Origin: Undaria pinnatifida
Taxonomy: Eukaryota > Sar > Phaeophyceae > Laminariales > Alariaceae
Length of the DNA stretch: 64,000 nt
Assembly (NCBI GenBank): GCA_012845835.1
Contig: JABAKD010000010.1
Span: forward strand, 10,420,311-10,484,310
Direction of reading: 5' to 3'
Position numbers and translations under genes: made by a program
Notes under the pieces: model-generated
What the model was told of the DNA's origin: nothing
Database searches by the model: none
What the model saw: the letters and a program-made list of their open reading frames with translations, nothing else
Part shown: piece by piece, positions 1-10,239 of the stretch
How positions within the stretch are numbered: the stretch's first letter is position 1
Layout: each line of letters starts with the position of its first letter

Positions 1-437
1 ACAATCCCCAACCCTCCACTCGTTTGGCCAAAACGCCGCGGACGAAAGCCAAAACGTTTCCCACAATATCACCAATCAGCAATTCATACCCACATCAGCC
101 AGTCGACAACTCGTCTGTCAAATCAACCAAGCAATACCCCCAGCAAAAAACGTACAACACCAGAGAGTGTCCGTGCCACGGACGGACAAATGTAAGTACA
201 ATATCCATGACATTCGTTTGCATCGAACAAAGAGGCGGATGCGACATGCAACAGCCCGGGGCGCCAAGCGATGCAAGCTATATCATTAGCAGGGTAAAAA
301 TGAAGCTCAACATCAACAAAAGAGGTGGAATCAGCTGCTAGCAGCCGGCGAACGCGAGGGTTTGCCGCCGCTCACACGCAGCATAACGTGTTATGCAAAA
401 AAACTCTATGAGGCCAACAGCTCCCTCTTTTGTTCAC

Positions 438-520
438 CTGACGTCGTAAGGGTTCAAGCCACCGTCGAGGTACGGCTGCCTAAGGTGCTCGTTGCAGAAC
501 GTCTTAGCTGTCTTGCACAT
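438..520 (-). CDS. S10 carboxypeptidase exon, Cys-rich 'NPYDV' segment
   Basis: It codes for '[13 protein letters not shown]' and 'LNPYDV', as in S10 enzymes just before the 'R..C' disulfide segment. Acceptor GGCAG, donor AG|GTGAAC, phase 2. The remaining exons, with the catalytic Asp and His, should lie left of the window. Confidence 0.8.
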
Positions 521-3500
521 CTGCCACATAACACAAGACATCCGTTACGCGACACCGAAGTTAAAGCCACGACGCCGACTTTAACAATCGGACAAGCGTT
601 GGTGGGGGGTGTACTCATTCTCATGTATGACCGTAGTCCATGCGACTATACACCCTTGCAACCCCCCCATGCCGGGACGGAGCACGTAGGGCGTTCACCA
701 ACCAGGCAGACATTGGAGAACATTGCTCGCGTCAAGCGCGAATCGCCGTAAGGTGTTCGGCGAGTCGTGTAAAAGGTGAGCTGCAACCTACTAAGAACCG
801 CCCGTGAGGCGGACTTCGGCACCTTGTGCATAATTTCTCGTGCATGGATGACGGCGTTGAATGACCTGATTCATTTTCCGGTCGTGGCCACGTCCAGAGG
901 CAGCAATGGGTGCATACTACGTAATTGCCCCAACGGTGACTAACGATACACACAGTGGGGGGGCAACGAACGAACAAGCGTCCTGTTGGCATATCAGGTT
1001 TACGACGACACCGCAAACGTTAACATGCAGCGACGTCCGCGGGTCAGATACTGCGCAATTCTCAGCTTACCTTGTACCTGGTGTCTGTTATGTGTTTTCA
1101 AGCATGTTTTACATGCATTATGAAAAATATACAACATCAGCCGTCGACGCATAGTCAACTAACTGAAGGGTTATTTTGGGATCGCCAGCAACAAAAACGT
1201 CATCACATTTTGGTAGTGGGAAAGGTTACTTGATAGTGGGTCTAGGGTTAGAATGCCGCATATTCGGGTTATGCCACGCAGATTTTTTTGTAACGGTTTT
1301 GAATTATGAACATCATTGGACATTAAGTTGGCGTAAAAGCGTTTGAGCTGTAGACCGCATGCGATTGGCCACAGTTCTTGGCCTAATCCTTTCCGACAAC
1401 GCGATGGTGCATCAACCCTCGTCCTGCTCGTGTCAAACCTCAGCCTGAAGCATTTATAGCGCTATCGATCGAATATCAGCAGCAGCACCAGTAGTAGACT
1501 CTAAAAATGTCGTGGCGAAAAAGAGCAAATCGCTACGTGCATCTTTAGTGTGCGGGACGTAAAAAAACGCAATGCAAACCTCGCCAGCAACAGCACAAAA
1601 TTACCCTAGGCATGTCTAGCACCAGGTACACATTATTTGCTACCGTATTTTGCGCTCGATGCTCTCTTGCGAGGGCACACCCACCCGCTCACTCGTCCAC
1701 CTACCTGCCCCCTCACCTACCCAAGCACTCACCCATCCAATCCACCCAACCCACCCACTCCCGCCCATTCACCAATCCACTCACCCACACCAATCTACTC
1801 ACTCACCCATCCAATCCACCCAACCCACACACTCCCGTCCATTCACCAACCCACTCACCCATTTTAATCCACTCTCACACACACCCATCTATCCACCCAC
1901 CCAACGAACCTCACGGTCCGAACTTGAGGAAAACTCAAGAACCCCGACCGTTCCCCCTCATTGAGCGTTGGATGCGGCACCCACCTCCGGTACATCCTGA
2001 CAGCCCTCAATGAGCTTCAAGCACGCCGGGGTGTAGGCCCGCATGAGCACCGCCTCCTCGTCGGTGACAGCCTTTACGCCAGCCGGGTTGTTCACCGCCA
2101 TCTATTCGTGGAAAAAACAACAAGAAAAAAGCGAACACGACAAACAAGAACAGAAGCAGAGTATCGACCACTCGATCGGTCAAACTCACAGCTGACGTGT
2201 TTACAATAATTTTGTTAAAAAAAATAGAAAAAGTACAAGGAAACTGGAAACGAAAAATAAAACGATGATAAAAAAAACGTTAACCGCTGTTGGCAACGGT
2301 GTTATTGCTTTTGTTGCTGTGTGCGCTTGTATTGTTGCCACATGTGTTCGTGTCGTTGCCACATGTGGTGCTGCCACTCAACACAGTGCGTATGTACCTC
2401 ATACCTGGTACCAGGTATGCGTTTTTTTGTTGTTGCTGTGTGTATGCGCGCCTGTTGTTGCTGTTGCTGCCGTATACACGGGTGATTGTTGTCAATATTG
2501 TTATTGCTGCTGAATGTGTTCCCCTTGCTCGCACGTGCGTTGCGTTTTTGTTGCTGTGCGCATGTGCAATATGCGTGTTGTTGATGCTGTTGTTGTCATG
2601 CGGTGTTTGTTTAGTCGTCGCTGGTTTCAAGCGGAGAGGCACGTCCGACGCACCTCGGTGTAGAACTGATACTGTATTGCTGGCGCAGTAAGGCCGTTCC
2701 CAATGCCCACCCCCTTGATGTTGATCGACGCCGCATCCCCATTTCTGCTCAATTCAGCGTCACGAATTAGTACAAGGGGCGGCCGAAAAGAGGGACGACG
2801 AGGAAAACAATGTTAATGTTGCTACCTTTGTCGGCTCGCCATTTCTTTCGACACTTCCGACAGCCCCTTGAAGGAAAATGTTACGAATTTGCACGCACAG
2901 CGCGCGCGAGGCGACAGGCGTGCGGTATCGTTGTCAAACCTTGTCGGTGGCTGGGACAGGAAGGAACTTTGAACCACCCCGCGAAATGCAGTAATACGGC
3001 CGTGTCACTCGTATTCATATGCACCTCGATTCAAACGTACCTAGTACATATCACAGATAAACGTTTACCAGGTATAAGTATAAAAGTAAACCATGAGCAA
3101 AAAGCAAAAAGTTTGCAGACATTCGCATGATTCTACTCGTGATATATACCCGAGCGAGCACAGGAAAGGAACCCCGACCCCCGACCCCTCTATAGAGTAT
3201 GCACGCTTCCTCACTTGTTTCCCTGCCAAATCCTGTGGGCGACGGCCGGCGCGTAGTGCCCTCCGTATGACTCGCCGACCACGTAAAACGGGCTGGAGGC
3301 GTACTCGGGGTGCGCCGAGAAAAACTCCTGCAAGAACCTATAAATAGCGTTGGTAAGAAGCAGCAGCCGCAGTAGCAATAGCAACAAGAGGCAACAAAAC
3401 GATTACAAATAAACTAAAGTAAAACAGTTACAAACCAAAACGGTTCCACAACAAAAACAGTTACATACCAAGCACGGTTACAAAAAACGGCTACACAATA

Positions 3501-6500
3501 AAAACGGTTACGCACGGTTACGCACAAGCGGTTACTGACGGAACAACATTATATAAAATAAAAAAAACTGGTACATTATCTTACTATATACCTGGTATTA
3601 TATTGTTCGTGTGATGCCATCAAATTATATCGCAACTAGTGTCAAGATTTGATGCCCACTCTGTCAAGTTGGACATAGAGTGAATCTTTCGTGGTCAAAT
3701 TTTGTTTGAGCGGCTTGCAAATGAACAACGTTCTTCCATGTGTACCTGCCCACACAATCAAAACGCATTATGAGGTACATGCAATCACGTCAGCTGCGAG
3801 TTCGACCGATTTAATAGTCGATTCAGCAGTACTGAGCTTCACAAGCTGCATGATGCTTCAGTCGCGCGTGTTCTACATACGTTCCTCGTGAAGGACACCG
3901 GTCGGTGACCGGTGACTGCCCCGGATGTTCTTGTCCGACACAGCCAGCCACGAAGGGATTTCTCTTAAAATGTGGCTCAGCTATCTGTGGCTCAGCTATC
4001 TGTGGCTCAGCTATCTGTGGCTCAGCTATCTGAAGAGCAACTTATGACGTACGGAGGGGGGGCGCTTATCCCCTAGTACTAAGCACTAACATTTTTCCCA
4101 CGCGGCGTGATCCAGGTGCGTCTTTCTGTCTGTCAGTATGATACCCGGCAGGCATGTGCCGTCCGACTCCTCAAAGAAGGAGGACAGGCACGATGTCAAC
4201 ATCGTCGAATCAGGTGCAAAAACAAACCTACCGCGAACGCTTTACCACAGGTACACCCCCCTCTCTCCTCAACACACGCACAAACACCACGCAGGTCCAC
4301 CTGCACTAACGTTCGAAGAGCCAGGGGTCAGTCAGAGCCGGGCTGCGCACTTGACGCGGCACGACGCGAGGCGACGCCAGGCGGCCGCGGCCTCGCATCG
4401 TGACGGGTGTGACTAGGCTGTGTTTCAATCGGTGCGATGTCATCAACAATCATAGATATACATGTAGTCAAACAGAGAGGGAAAAAAACTCCAGAAGATG
4501 TAGAAAAATAAAATAGCCCCTGCCCGCCCACGACCGGTTTTCCACTACTGACGCCAGTTCGTGGCAATGGGGGCGTGCTATCATTCGCGGGTCAAGACTA
4601 CCGTGAAGCCCCTCCCATTATCCATCAACATGCTATATTCTGGCGACGAAGGCCATAAACATTGCATAAAAACACGACACACAGTATCTGGGAAAACCCG
4701 CTAACGCAGTGGACAAAAGCTGTTGAGTGCGTTTTACGACCATCCTTCGAGAGGCTTTGAACGAACTATCAGAAGGTGTAGGGCGGAGCGGGGTAGGAAC
4801 GAGCGGGGGGGGTATTTTTTTGTTTGTTTGGGAAAACATCTCATAGCTCACCAGTACATGTCTTCGCCCACTCCGTCCTCCCCGTGATCGAAGTCTCCGG
4901 GGGCCTTCCCGTAGCTGAACCCTACCCCCGCGGGCTGGTCGACCCACAACACAGTGGCCCGGGAGTTCCACGAGCTAGGGTTGGGGGTCGTCGCCTCGCC
5001 GTCATCGTTGACCTTGCACGGGCCTATTTCGCCGCAAACAAGAACAAGAAGGTACCAATAAAATAAACACTTAATTTCGGCGTGCCATACAGGTTTGGGG
5101 GCGGTGATCTTAACGGCATCGTTGATCATGCACGGCCCTGTTCCGCCGCAAGAGCAAGACCAAAGCAAAGAACATGAACAAGAACAAGAACAGCATCAGC
5201 ATTCGTGGGCATAATACATTCGTGCGCATGGCGTCAGAGTGAAAAATAGTATTGGTAGTAAACTAACGCCGCCAACAAAGTGGGCGAGACCGGCGAGACG
5301 CACGCAGGTTCCAGCCTGCAAGTGGTGCCGTACGATTGCCACCGTCCCCCCACCGGTATGACCATTGCTGTTGCCTCCTTGGCCCTTCTCCGTAAGACGC
5401 TCCATTTTCTTAATAGTATTACTTGTCGAAGTGCCCCCCCCCCGTCCTGCTTTTGTTGTCTTTTCGTTGTTAGGCGATTAGGACACACTGCCCTATTACG
5501 CCCAGCCAGGCGGCTGTCTGTTCACCCTCTGCACGACCCGGGCAACCTCTTCGAGCGCAAGAGTGTACATTATGTCGCCTGACTGGACAGCATCAACGGG
5601 GCTGGGCTGTACCTACCAAATCGTCCACCAAACTATGAGTGTACGCCTGCGCGGCGAATGTCGCGCCACCGCTCTTGCGAACGATGAAGACTCTGGGGAT
5701 GGTCTGCGCTTGTGCCCCCTCCCCCCGTTTGCAACAACAAAGGCTGCCACGAATGCCTTCCAATGGAGAAACATCAACATCAGCATCAATTAAAACAACA
5801 CCAACAAAACAACAATCACGACTACGAGATAGAGAAAACAAAATCTATATAAATGCAGCCAAGCACGACAGGTCGGGAACAGCAGCATCAAGAAGAGATG
5901 CACCCCGATCGAAACGCATACACCCCTCCCACAACCTCGGCTCTTACCCCCATCCCTCCTACCGCGAAAAAGCCGGTGGCGGGGGCATGCTTGATCGACG
6001 TTGGCTATTCATACCTTCTGAGCGCGCGACAGGTGAAAAACCAACTGCTACTATCGTGGTTTGGTCTAGTTTGGTTTAGGTACCGCACGACGCAGTGCTG
6101 GAACCCGCTCACCGTTCTCGGCGAGCAGAGCCAGCGTCGACGAGCACCCCGGCCCACCGGTGAGCCACAACACTACGGGATCCGTAGCCGGGCTGTCCTG
6201 AGACTCCGCCAGCCAGAAGAAGTACTCCTTGTCTGTCGCCCCCGCATCCTGAGGGGTCGTACGATGCAGCACACCAGTGTAGTAGTAACAGCACAGCGTT
6301 AGGGTAGCAGTACAGTAGTAGTACAGTGCTACGTAGTACAGCAGGGCAGTGGACTTTATATTGATTAATGCTCCGGAGTATTAATAGTAACACCCTACAA
6401 AAAACATATCTATAACGCAGCACTCTAATGCGCCTCTCGCCGCGATTCAGAGCATCACTATTGCACGTAGTACAGCGTCAGCAGTACAGTATTAGCACAG

Positions 6501-6659
6501 TGTTGGTATAGCCCTACCACAGTGCAGGACTACATCAACAGGTAGAAAGAGGAGAAACCCCACACGGCCGCCCTAACCTTGATGTTGAAGTATCCCGACA
6601 GCTGCTTCACCCCGTCGACTCCACACAAAGCCGGGTCCACCGGCGCAGATTCTAAGCTT
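438..6659 (-). CDS. Serine carboxypeptidase (S10 family), 7 internal exons, partial
   Basis: Seven minus-strand exons join in frame: 6659-6578, 6248-6113, 5023-4852, 3337-3215, 2744-2654, 2101-1985 and 520-438 (804 bp, about 268 residues). The order follows S10 carboxypeptidases: N-terminal '[10 protein letters not shown]', 'EYFFWLAES', oxyanion motif '[10 protein letters not shown]', '[15 protein letters not shown]', catalytic-Ser motif '[12 protein letters not shown]', '[11 protein letters not shown]', then a Cys-rich insert ending 'GLNPYDV'. S10 enzymes trim C-terminal residues from peptides in the vacuole/lysosome or secretory route. All borders are GT-AG and every phase fits. The signal-peptide exon was not found; a Ty3/gypsy element begins 0.3 kb upstream. 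The Asp and His of the triad should lie beyond base 1. Introns of 0.33-1.5 kb hold tandem repeats. The family call is firm; specificity is unknown. Confidence 0.9.
1727..1875. repeat. 74-bp tandem repeat (2 units), CCA/CTCA-rich
   Basis: Two near-identical 74-bp units beginning 'ACTCACCCATCCAATCCACC' start at 1727 and 1801, within a longer C-rich tract from about 1678. It lies in the last visible intron of the carboxypeptidase gene. Confidence 0.85.
1985..2101 (-). CDS. S10 carboxypeptidase exon, insertion-domain helix
   Basis: It codes for 39 residues including '[20 protein letters not shown]', corresponding to the Cys-containing insertion region. Acceptor GAATAG, donor GAG|GTGGGT. The donor is weaker than the others; read-through would meet a stop 8 codons later. 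Confidence 0.75.
2654..2744 (-). CDS. S10 carboxypeptidase exon, 'IGNGLT' motif
   Basis: It codes for '[20 protein letters not shown]', the conserved stretch after the catalytic Ser in S10 enzymes. Acceptor GAGCAG, donor GAG|GTGCGT. Confidence 0.9.
3215..3337 (-). CDS. S10 carboxypeptidase exon with catalytic serine
   Basis: It codes for '[12 protein letters not shown]' and '[17 protein letters not shown]'. The Ser in GESYGG is the expected nucleophile. Acceptor TTATAG and donor AA|GTGAGG; the exon closes a Trp codon opened by the previous exon. Confidence 0.92.
3971..4030. repeat. 15-bp tandem repeat, 4 perfect copies
   Basis: The unit TGTGGCTCAGCTATC is repeated four times without error, inside the 1.5-kb intron of the carboxypeptidase gene. 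The lack of decay suggests recent expansion. Confidence 0.95.
4852..5023 (-). CDS. S10 carboxypeptidase exon, substrate-binding strand
   Basis: It codes for '[19 protein letters not shown]' and '[15 protein letters not shown]', both S10 hallmarks. A degenerate copy of the first ~60 bases of this exon, with its own AG, sits just upstream at about 5101-5159, so the acceptor choice was made on phase and motif quality. Confidence 0.9.
5101..5159 (-). pseudogene. Degenerate partial copy of a carboxypeptidase exon
   Basis: On the minus strand this reads '[16 protein letters not shown]', paralleling '[16 protein letters not shown]' of the true exon about 130 bp downstream, and it is preceded by an AACAG acceptor-like site. 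It lacks the conserved '[12 protein letters not shown]' half and runs on into non-matching sequence, so it looks like a partial tandem exon duplication left in the intron. Confidence 0.7.
6113..6248 (-). CDS. S10 carboxypeptidase exon with oxyanion-hole motif
   Basis: It codes for '[12 protein letters not shown]' and '[14 protein letters not shown]', the strand and oxyanion-hole loop typical of S10 enzymes. Acceptor CCCTCAG, donor ACG|GTGAGC, phase 0 in and phase 1 out. Confidence 0.9.
6578..6659 (-). CDS. S10 carboxypeptidase exon 1 found (N-terminal region)
   Basis: This exon codes for the start of the mature enzyme: '[13 protein letters not shown]', matching the 'C...VKQ.SGY' opening of S10 peptidases. 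The acceptor is a pyrimidine tract ending TCAG and the donor is AAG|GTTAGG. It starts with the last base of a codon, so at least one upstream exon with the signal peptide is missing. Confidence 0.8.
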
Positions 6660-6969
6660 CTGAGGAAGAAAGTTTACGCATCAACAGTCACGAGAACGGA
6701 ATGACCACGTCGGCATTTAGACTTTCCGCCACAGTATACCCCAGTAAACTTATTTGTGCTGCTGTGGCCTACTCGCGACATGAGATTATTTTACAGATCA
6801 GCGACTGGGTAGGCAACCGGCTACTGCTGGGTGGCAAGGTAGCGATCCTTAGTACGACCCGCCGATGGAGGTGATATACAGTAGTTAAACATGCTGCATT
6901 CAATTCCAGTATCATTTCAAGTTGGATAGCTACCTATGGATTACCCAATAACCATCGGTAGGTTATAGC

Positions 6970-7229
6970 TGTACCGCTGTGGTCGTATCATTGGGGATTT
7001 TACCTTACATAGAATGGTTGGATACACTTTATCAGGGAGTTCAGTTGTCATTATTGGCGTTTCTTGTGAGCTCTTGAGATACGAACGGGAAGATACATGG
7101 CCGATGGCATGACACTTCCCCGTGCGATAACGAACGCACTATTGCATTGTGGACAAACGCACTCCGAGCCTACGAGGGGAAGTCCTCGGAGCTGATACCA
7201 CCGGGCCCGCGGTCGCGCGAGTCGGTACA
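6970..7229 (+). repeat. 5' LTR
   Basis: 260 bp, TG...CA ends, about 95% identical by eye to the 3' LTR. No convincing tRNA primer-binding site follows; the next bases are ATTCATTTGAATTGGG. Confidence 0.92.
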
Positions 7230-7462
7230 ATTCATTTGAATTGGGTAAGTTCTGCTTACTGCCCAAAATGTGATCAATTTGCTTTTGGGAGGCCGGAAAG
7301 CACTGTTTTGCGAGCTGGTGTGGGAGACGAGCCCAAAGCAATGGAAGACCCTACAGCAGCGAGAGGAGCACGAGCGCATGCCGCTGATGGAGTCCATTCT
7401 GCAAGCTAGGGCAACCCGAGGGAAGGAGGCCGAGCCGGCGGCCGGCTAAGCCGGAAATCAAG

Positions 7463-7999
7463 GTGACGATCAGGAGAGACAGACCGCCTAGGTTGGGTGG
7501 TGATGTTGTTGCCTTCGAAGATGTGCGTGAATTTCTTGTTGCCTACTCGGAGTACGAGCAGCAGATGCATATCACAAACCAAGATGGAGGAGACCGGGTA
7601 CTCGCGAGGAGGCGAGAGCTGGTAGATTCGGCGACCCAAATGACGGTGGCTGATGAGTTCTACGATAGCAAGCCCTGGGTCGACCTCTCCGAGGAGGAGC
7701 TAATGAAAGGGCTTAAAAGGTTTGCCGGCGTTGATATGCAGCAGACGAGGGATGAGGATTTTTGCCGCCAGATATTCCGTGTGCTGAAGATGGATGCGAG
7801 CGTGCCGGTAGATAGAAGGGTGTTCATGCAAAAACGTGCCCTGCGGAAATACCTTGCTGACAGCGGGCTCACGGAGGTGGTGAAGCCTGACGATTGGCAG
7901 TGCACGCGAAAGCATGGCAAGGTGCTGGTTGAGGCAATAGCGGCGGGAATCGAGCCACTCGAGTTAAGGTGGAAAAAAATATGCGTTTCGATCTCGTAA
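7463..7999 (+). CDS. Gag-like capsid reading frame of the LTR element
   Basis: 178 codons after a 233-bp leader. The protein is charged and helical, with 'DRPPRLGGDVVAFEDVREFL' near the start and 'DEDFCRQIFRVLKMD' in the middle, in the position and style of a Ty3/gypsy capsid. The frame closes after a run of seven A's (7972-7978). An overlapping -1 frame continues to 8196 and a third frame then carries the zinc knuckle, so Gag is broken or shifted at least twice. Assignment rests on position more than on a motif. Confidence 0.6.
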   Translation: MTIRRDRPPRLGGDVVAFEDVREFLVAYSEYEQQMHITNQDGGDRVLARRRELVDSATQMTVADEFYDSKPWVDLSEEELMKGLKRFAGVDMQQTRDEDFCRQIFRVLKMDASVPVDRRVFMQKRALRKYLADSGLTEVVKPDDWQCTRKHGKVLVEAIAAGIEPLELRWKKICVSIS

Positions 8000-8039
8000 C
8001 GCATGGCCTTGGCGCGTTGTTCAGCATAATTGCCAAGCA

Positions 8040-8578
8040 GCAACGGGATCAAGCCGTGTTGAGGCCAACGATGCTGTACGCCGGCAAACAGCAAAGCGGC
8101 GTGACGCTAGGTCGGCGGCTGTTGCGGGGACCAAGCCGCAGGGAAGTACTGCTGACGGGCACGACTCAAGCGAGAGTGCCAAGGCTGCCAGTGTAAAAGC
8201 AGAGCGGAACGGTCGGCACGACAACAATGAGTGTTTCGTATGTGGCAAGCAGGGACACAAGTACTGGGACTGCTCCCAAAGCCAGCAGGGTAAGGCGGGG
8301 AAGGCGTCCATGACCAGAGCCACGGCCAAACCCCCACACAGCAGCAGCAGCCCACTAACGGCCCCGCTCAGCATACCCTTAGCAAGACAATTGGCATGGC
8401 CCCTGCGTCTGCCACCCCTCGAACGAGTGGGTACCAGACCGCGTCTTGCGGTTCCCGGTGCTTCGGCGGCTACTGAGGTCAAGGTGCTCATGGACTCTGG
8501 TTCAGTATCACAGCAATGTCGGAGGAGCTGGTACAGGCCCTGCGGGGACAGGTGGGGACGACGCAAACCGCGTTAACG
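8040..8578 (+). pseudogene. Gag C-terminus with CCHC zinc knuckle, running into protease start
   Basis: This frame reads 'ECFVCGKQGHKYWDC' at about 8228-8272, a C-x2-C-x4-H-x4-C nucleocapsid knuckle, preceded by a Lys/Ser-rich stretch. Further on it reads 'TEVKVLMDSGS', the active-site loop of a retroviral-type aspartic protease. After that the frame is lost and the protease goes on one base over (8516-), so a single-base indel lies near 8500-8515. Confidence 0.75.
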
Positions 8579-9230
8579 CAGGCGTTTGTTGGGCATGCGC
8601 GTGTGGTGACGTTGTTGGGCCAGGAGTGCGATATTGAGACGCAATCGTGTCCACTCCACTTAATGATCGATACACCATGGGGACCAGTCCGATTTACCAT
8701 GCCGTTTATCGTGCTCCCTGAGGGAGGCGATGTGGTTATCATTGGGCAGAAGACGCTGAGAGAGAAACTCGGCATCGACGTCATGACGCAGCTCAAGGCC
8801 TCTGTACTGAAGGCACAAGGGCGTCAAGATGGCGCTGGGATGGAGCTTACAGTTCGTTCTGTGGGCGAGCCCAACGATGGTGCTGTGCTGCGAGCGGCGA
8901 TGCCTGTCACAGCGTTCGTGCCGGGCGGTGACGCGCCAGGCGACGTGGACGATGAGGTCGCACTGACGCTGCCGACTCAACGACCCATGATATTCCAGGA
9001 TTCCGAGGTGGAAATGCGGGATCGTGCGGGCGTGTTAGAGACGGCTGTCGATAACGCGGTTGACCATGGCTCCCCGCCGGAATATGCCAAGATGCTGCGC
9101 GATATCGCTTTTCGCACGCACCTTGACGTGTTATGTCGGGCGTTGTCGGGTGAACCACATGCACGCAAGAAGCCTGTGGAGGTCCGATTTCATTCAGGGG
9201 CAAGGGTGGTGCGGGCGAAGCCCCCACCTG
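8516..9230 (+). pseudogene. Aspartic protease and RT entry of the LTR element
   Basis: From 'MSEELVQALRGQ' on, the frame codes for the rest of the protease, including 'GPVRFTMPFIVLPEGGDVVI' and 'IGQKTLREKLGIDV'. It then passes a linker to 'EPHARKKPVEVRF' and 'GARVVRAKPP', which resemble the segment before the RT fingers in gypsy elements. The RT core is absent: homology stops at about 9225. The ORF stays open to 9511 only by chance in another frame from the chromodomain. Confidence 0.7.
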
Positions 9231-9254
9231 AACGTAATCGCCTGTGGTGGAGTG

Positions 9255-9465
9255 CGGCAGGGTCTTGCCCCGACTGCCGCTCGGTAGTGACGACGAGTTT
9301 GTCGTCTAGGTGGCCTGGGAAGGGCCGAAGGAGGCGGAGAGCACCTGGGAGCCGGTGTCGCGCGTGTTTGATGGCGCGACGGCCGTGCTGCGAAAAGAGC
9401 TCAAGGTGCTGCGGTTGGAGACAGATCAGAAGCGGGGACTCGTACAGCGGTATGGGCTGCGTTTT
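9255..9465 (+). pseudogene. Chromodomain-like C-terminus joined to truncated RT
   Basis: A different frame reads 'LPRLPLGSDDEFVV', one stop, then 'VAWEGPKEAESTWEPVSRVF'. The 'W-x-G-...-TWEP' pattern is typical of the chromodomain that ends chromovirus integrases. Its position within tens of bases of the RT entry shows that most of pol has been deleted. Confidence 0.65.
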
Positions 9466-9967
9466 TTATAATATTGTGGTTTGGGGGGGATCCCGAATTC
9501 CGAATTGCTGATTTTCGATTTTATCGAAAAATTGAATTCCGAGTTTTTGTTCTGACTTGGAATTTTTGCGCCGGGCGCTGATAGCACCTGACGCAGCCAC
9601 AGCTGGCGGTTCATCGCCGAGGCTGTGTGCGGACAGAGCATGTCCGGGGTTGATGCTTCCGTTTTACGGGTGACTGTTGTAATGAAATACACAACCCATG
9701 TGTGGTCTGGGTTTCAGCAAGTTGCATGAGTAATTGGAGGTGTGACGCGTGGTGCGTGGTTTGCTTGAAGATTCATTGGTGATGACGCGGTTGCTGAACA
9801 ATCCTTGTTCACGACCAGTAAACGTGGTAGATCTTAGGTCGTGGCGAGAATGACCACGATTTGTTGGATTTGACCATTGCCCAACGTACGGACGGCAACG
9901 TTTATCAAAGCTACTCGGTCTGAGCCAACTTGTGGTTGGTAGCCCGAGATGGGCTTTTGGATGGTGC

Positions 9968-10235
9968 TGCACCGCTGTGGTCGTATCATTGGGGATTTTA
10001 CCTCACATAGAATGGTTGAATACATTTTATCAGAGAGTTCAATTGTCATTATTGGTGTTTCTTGTGAGCTCTTGAGATCTTGAGATACGAACGGGAAGGT
10101 ACATGGCCGATGGCATGGCACTTCCCCGTGCGATAACGAACGAACTATTGCATTGTGGACATACGCACTCCGAGCCTACGAGGGGAAGTCCTCGGAGCTG
10201 ATACCACCGGGCCCGCGATCGCGCGAGTCGGTACA
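9968..10235 (+). repeat. 3' LTR
   Basis: 268 bp; differs from the 5' LTR by scattered substitutions and an extra 8-bp copy of ATCTTGAG. TAGC follows directly, matching the 4 bases before the 5' LTR. Confidence 0.92.
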
Positions 10236-10239
10236 TAGC

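Larger units (their letters stand above)
6970..10235 (+). mobile_element. Ty3/gypsy-type LTR retrotransposon, internally deleted
   Basis: Direct LTRs at 6970-7229 and 9968-10235 begin TG[T/C]ACCGCTGTGG and end GGTACA. The element is flanked by the 4-bp duplication TAGC (6966-6969 and 10236-10239). By hand count the LTRs differ by about 12 substitutions, mostly transitions, plus an 8-bp duplication in the 3' LTR. The 2.7-kb interior holds Gag, a CCHC knuckle, an aspartic protease and the entry to RT, then passes into a chromodomain-like end, with no RT core, RNase H or integrase. It cannot move on its own. It lies upstream of the carboxypeptidase gene. Confidence 0.92.
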
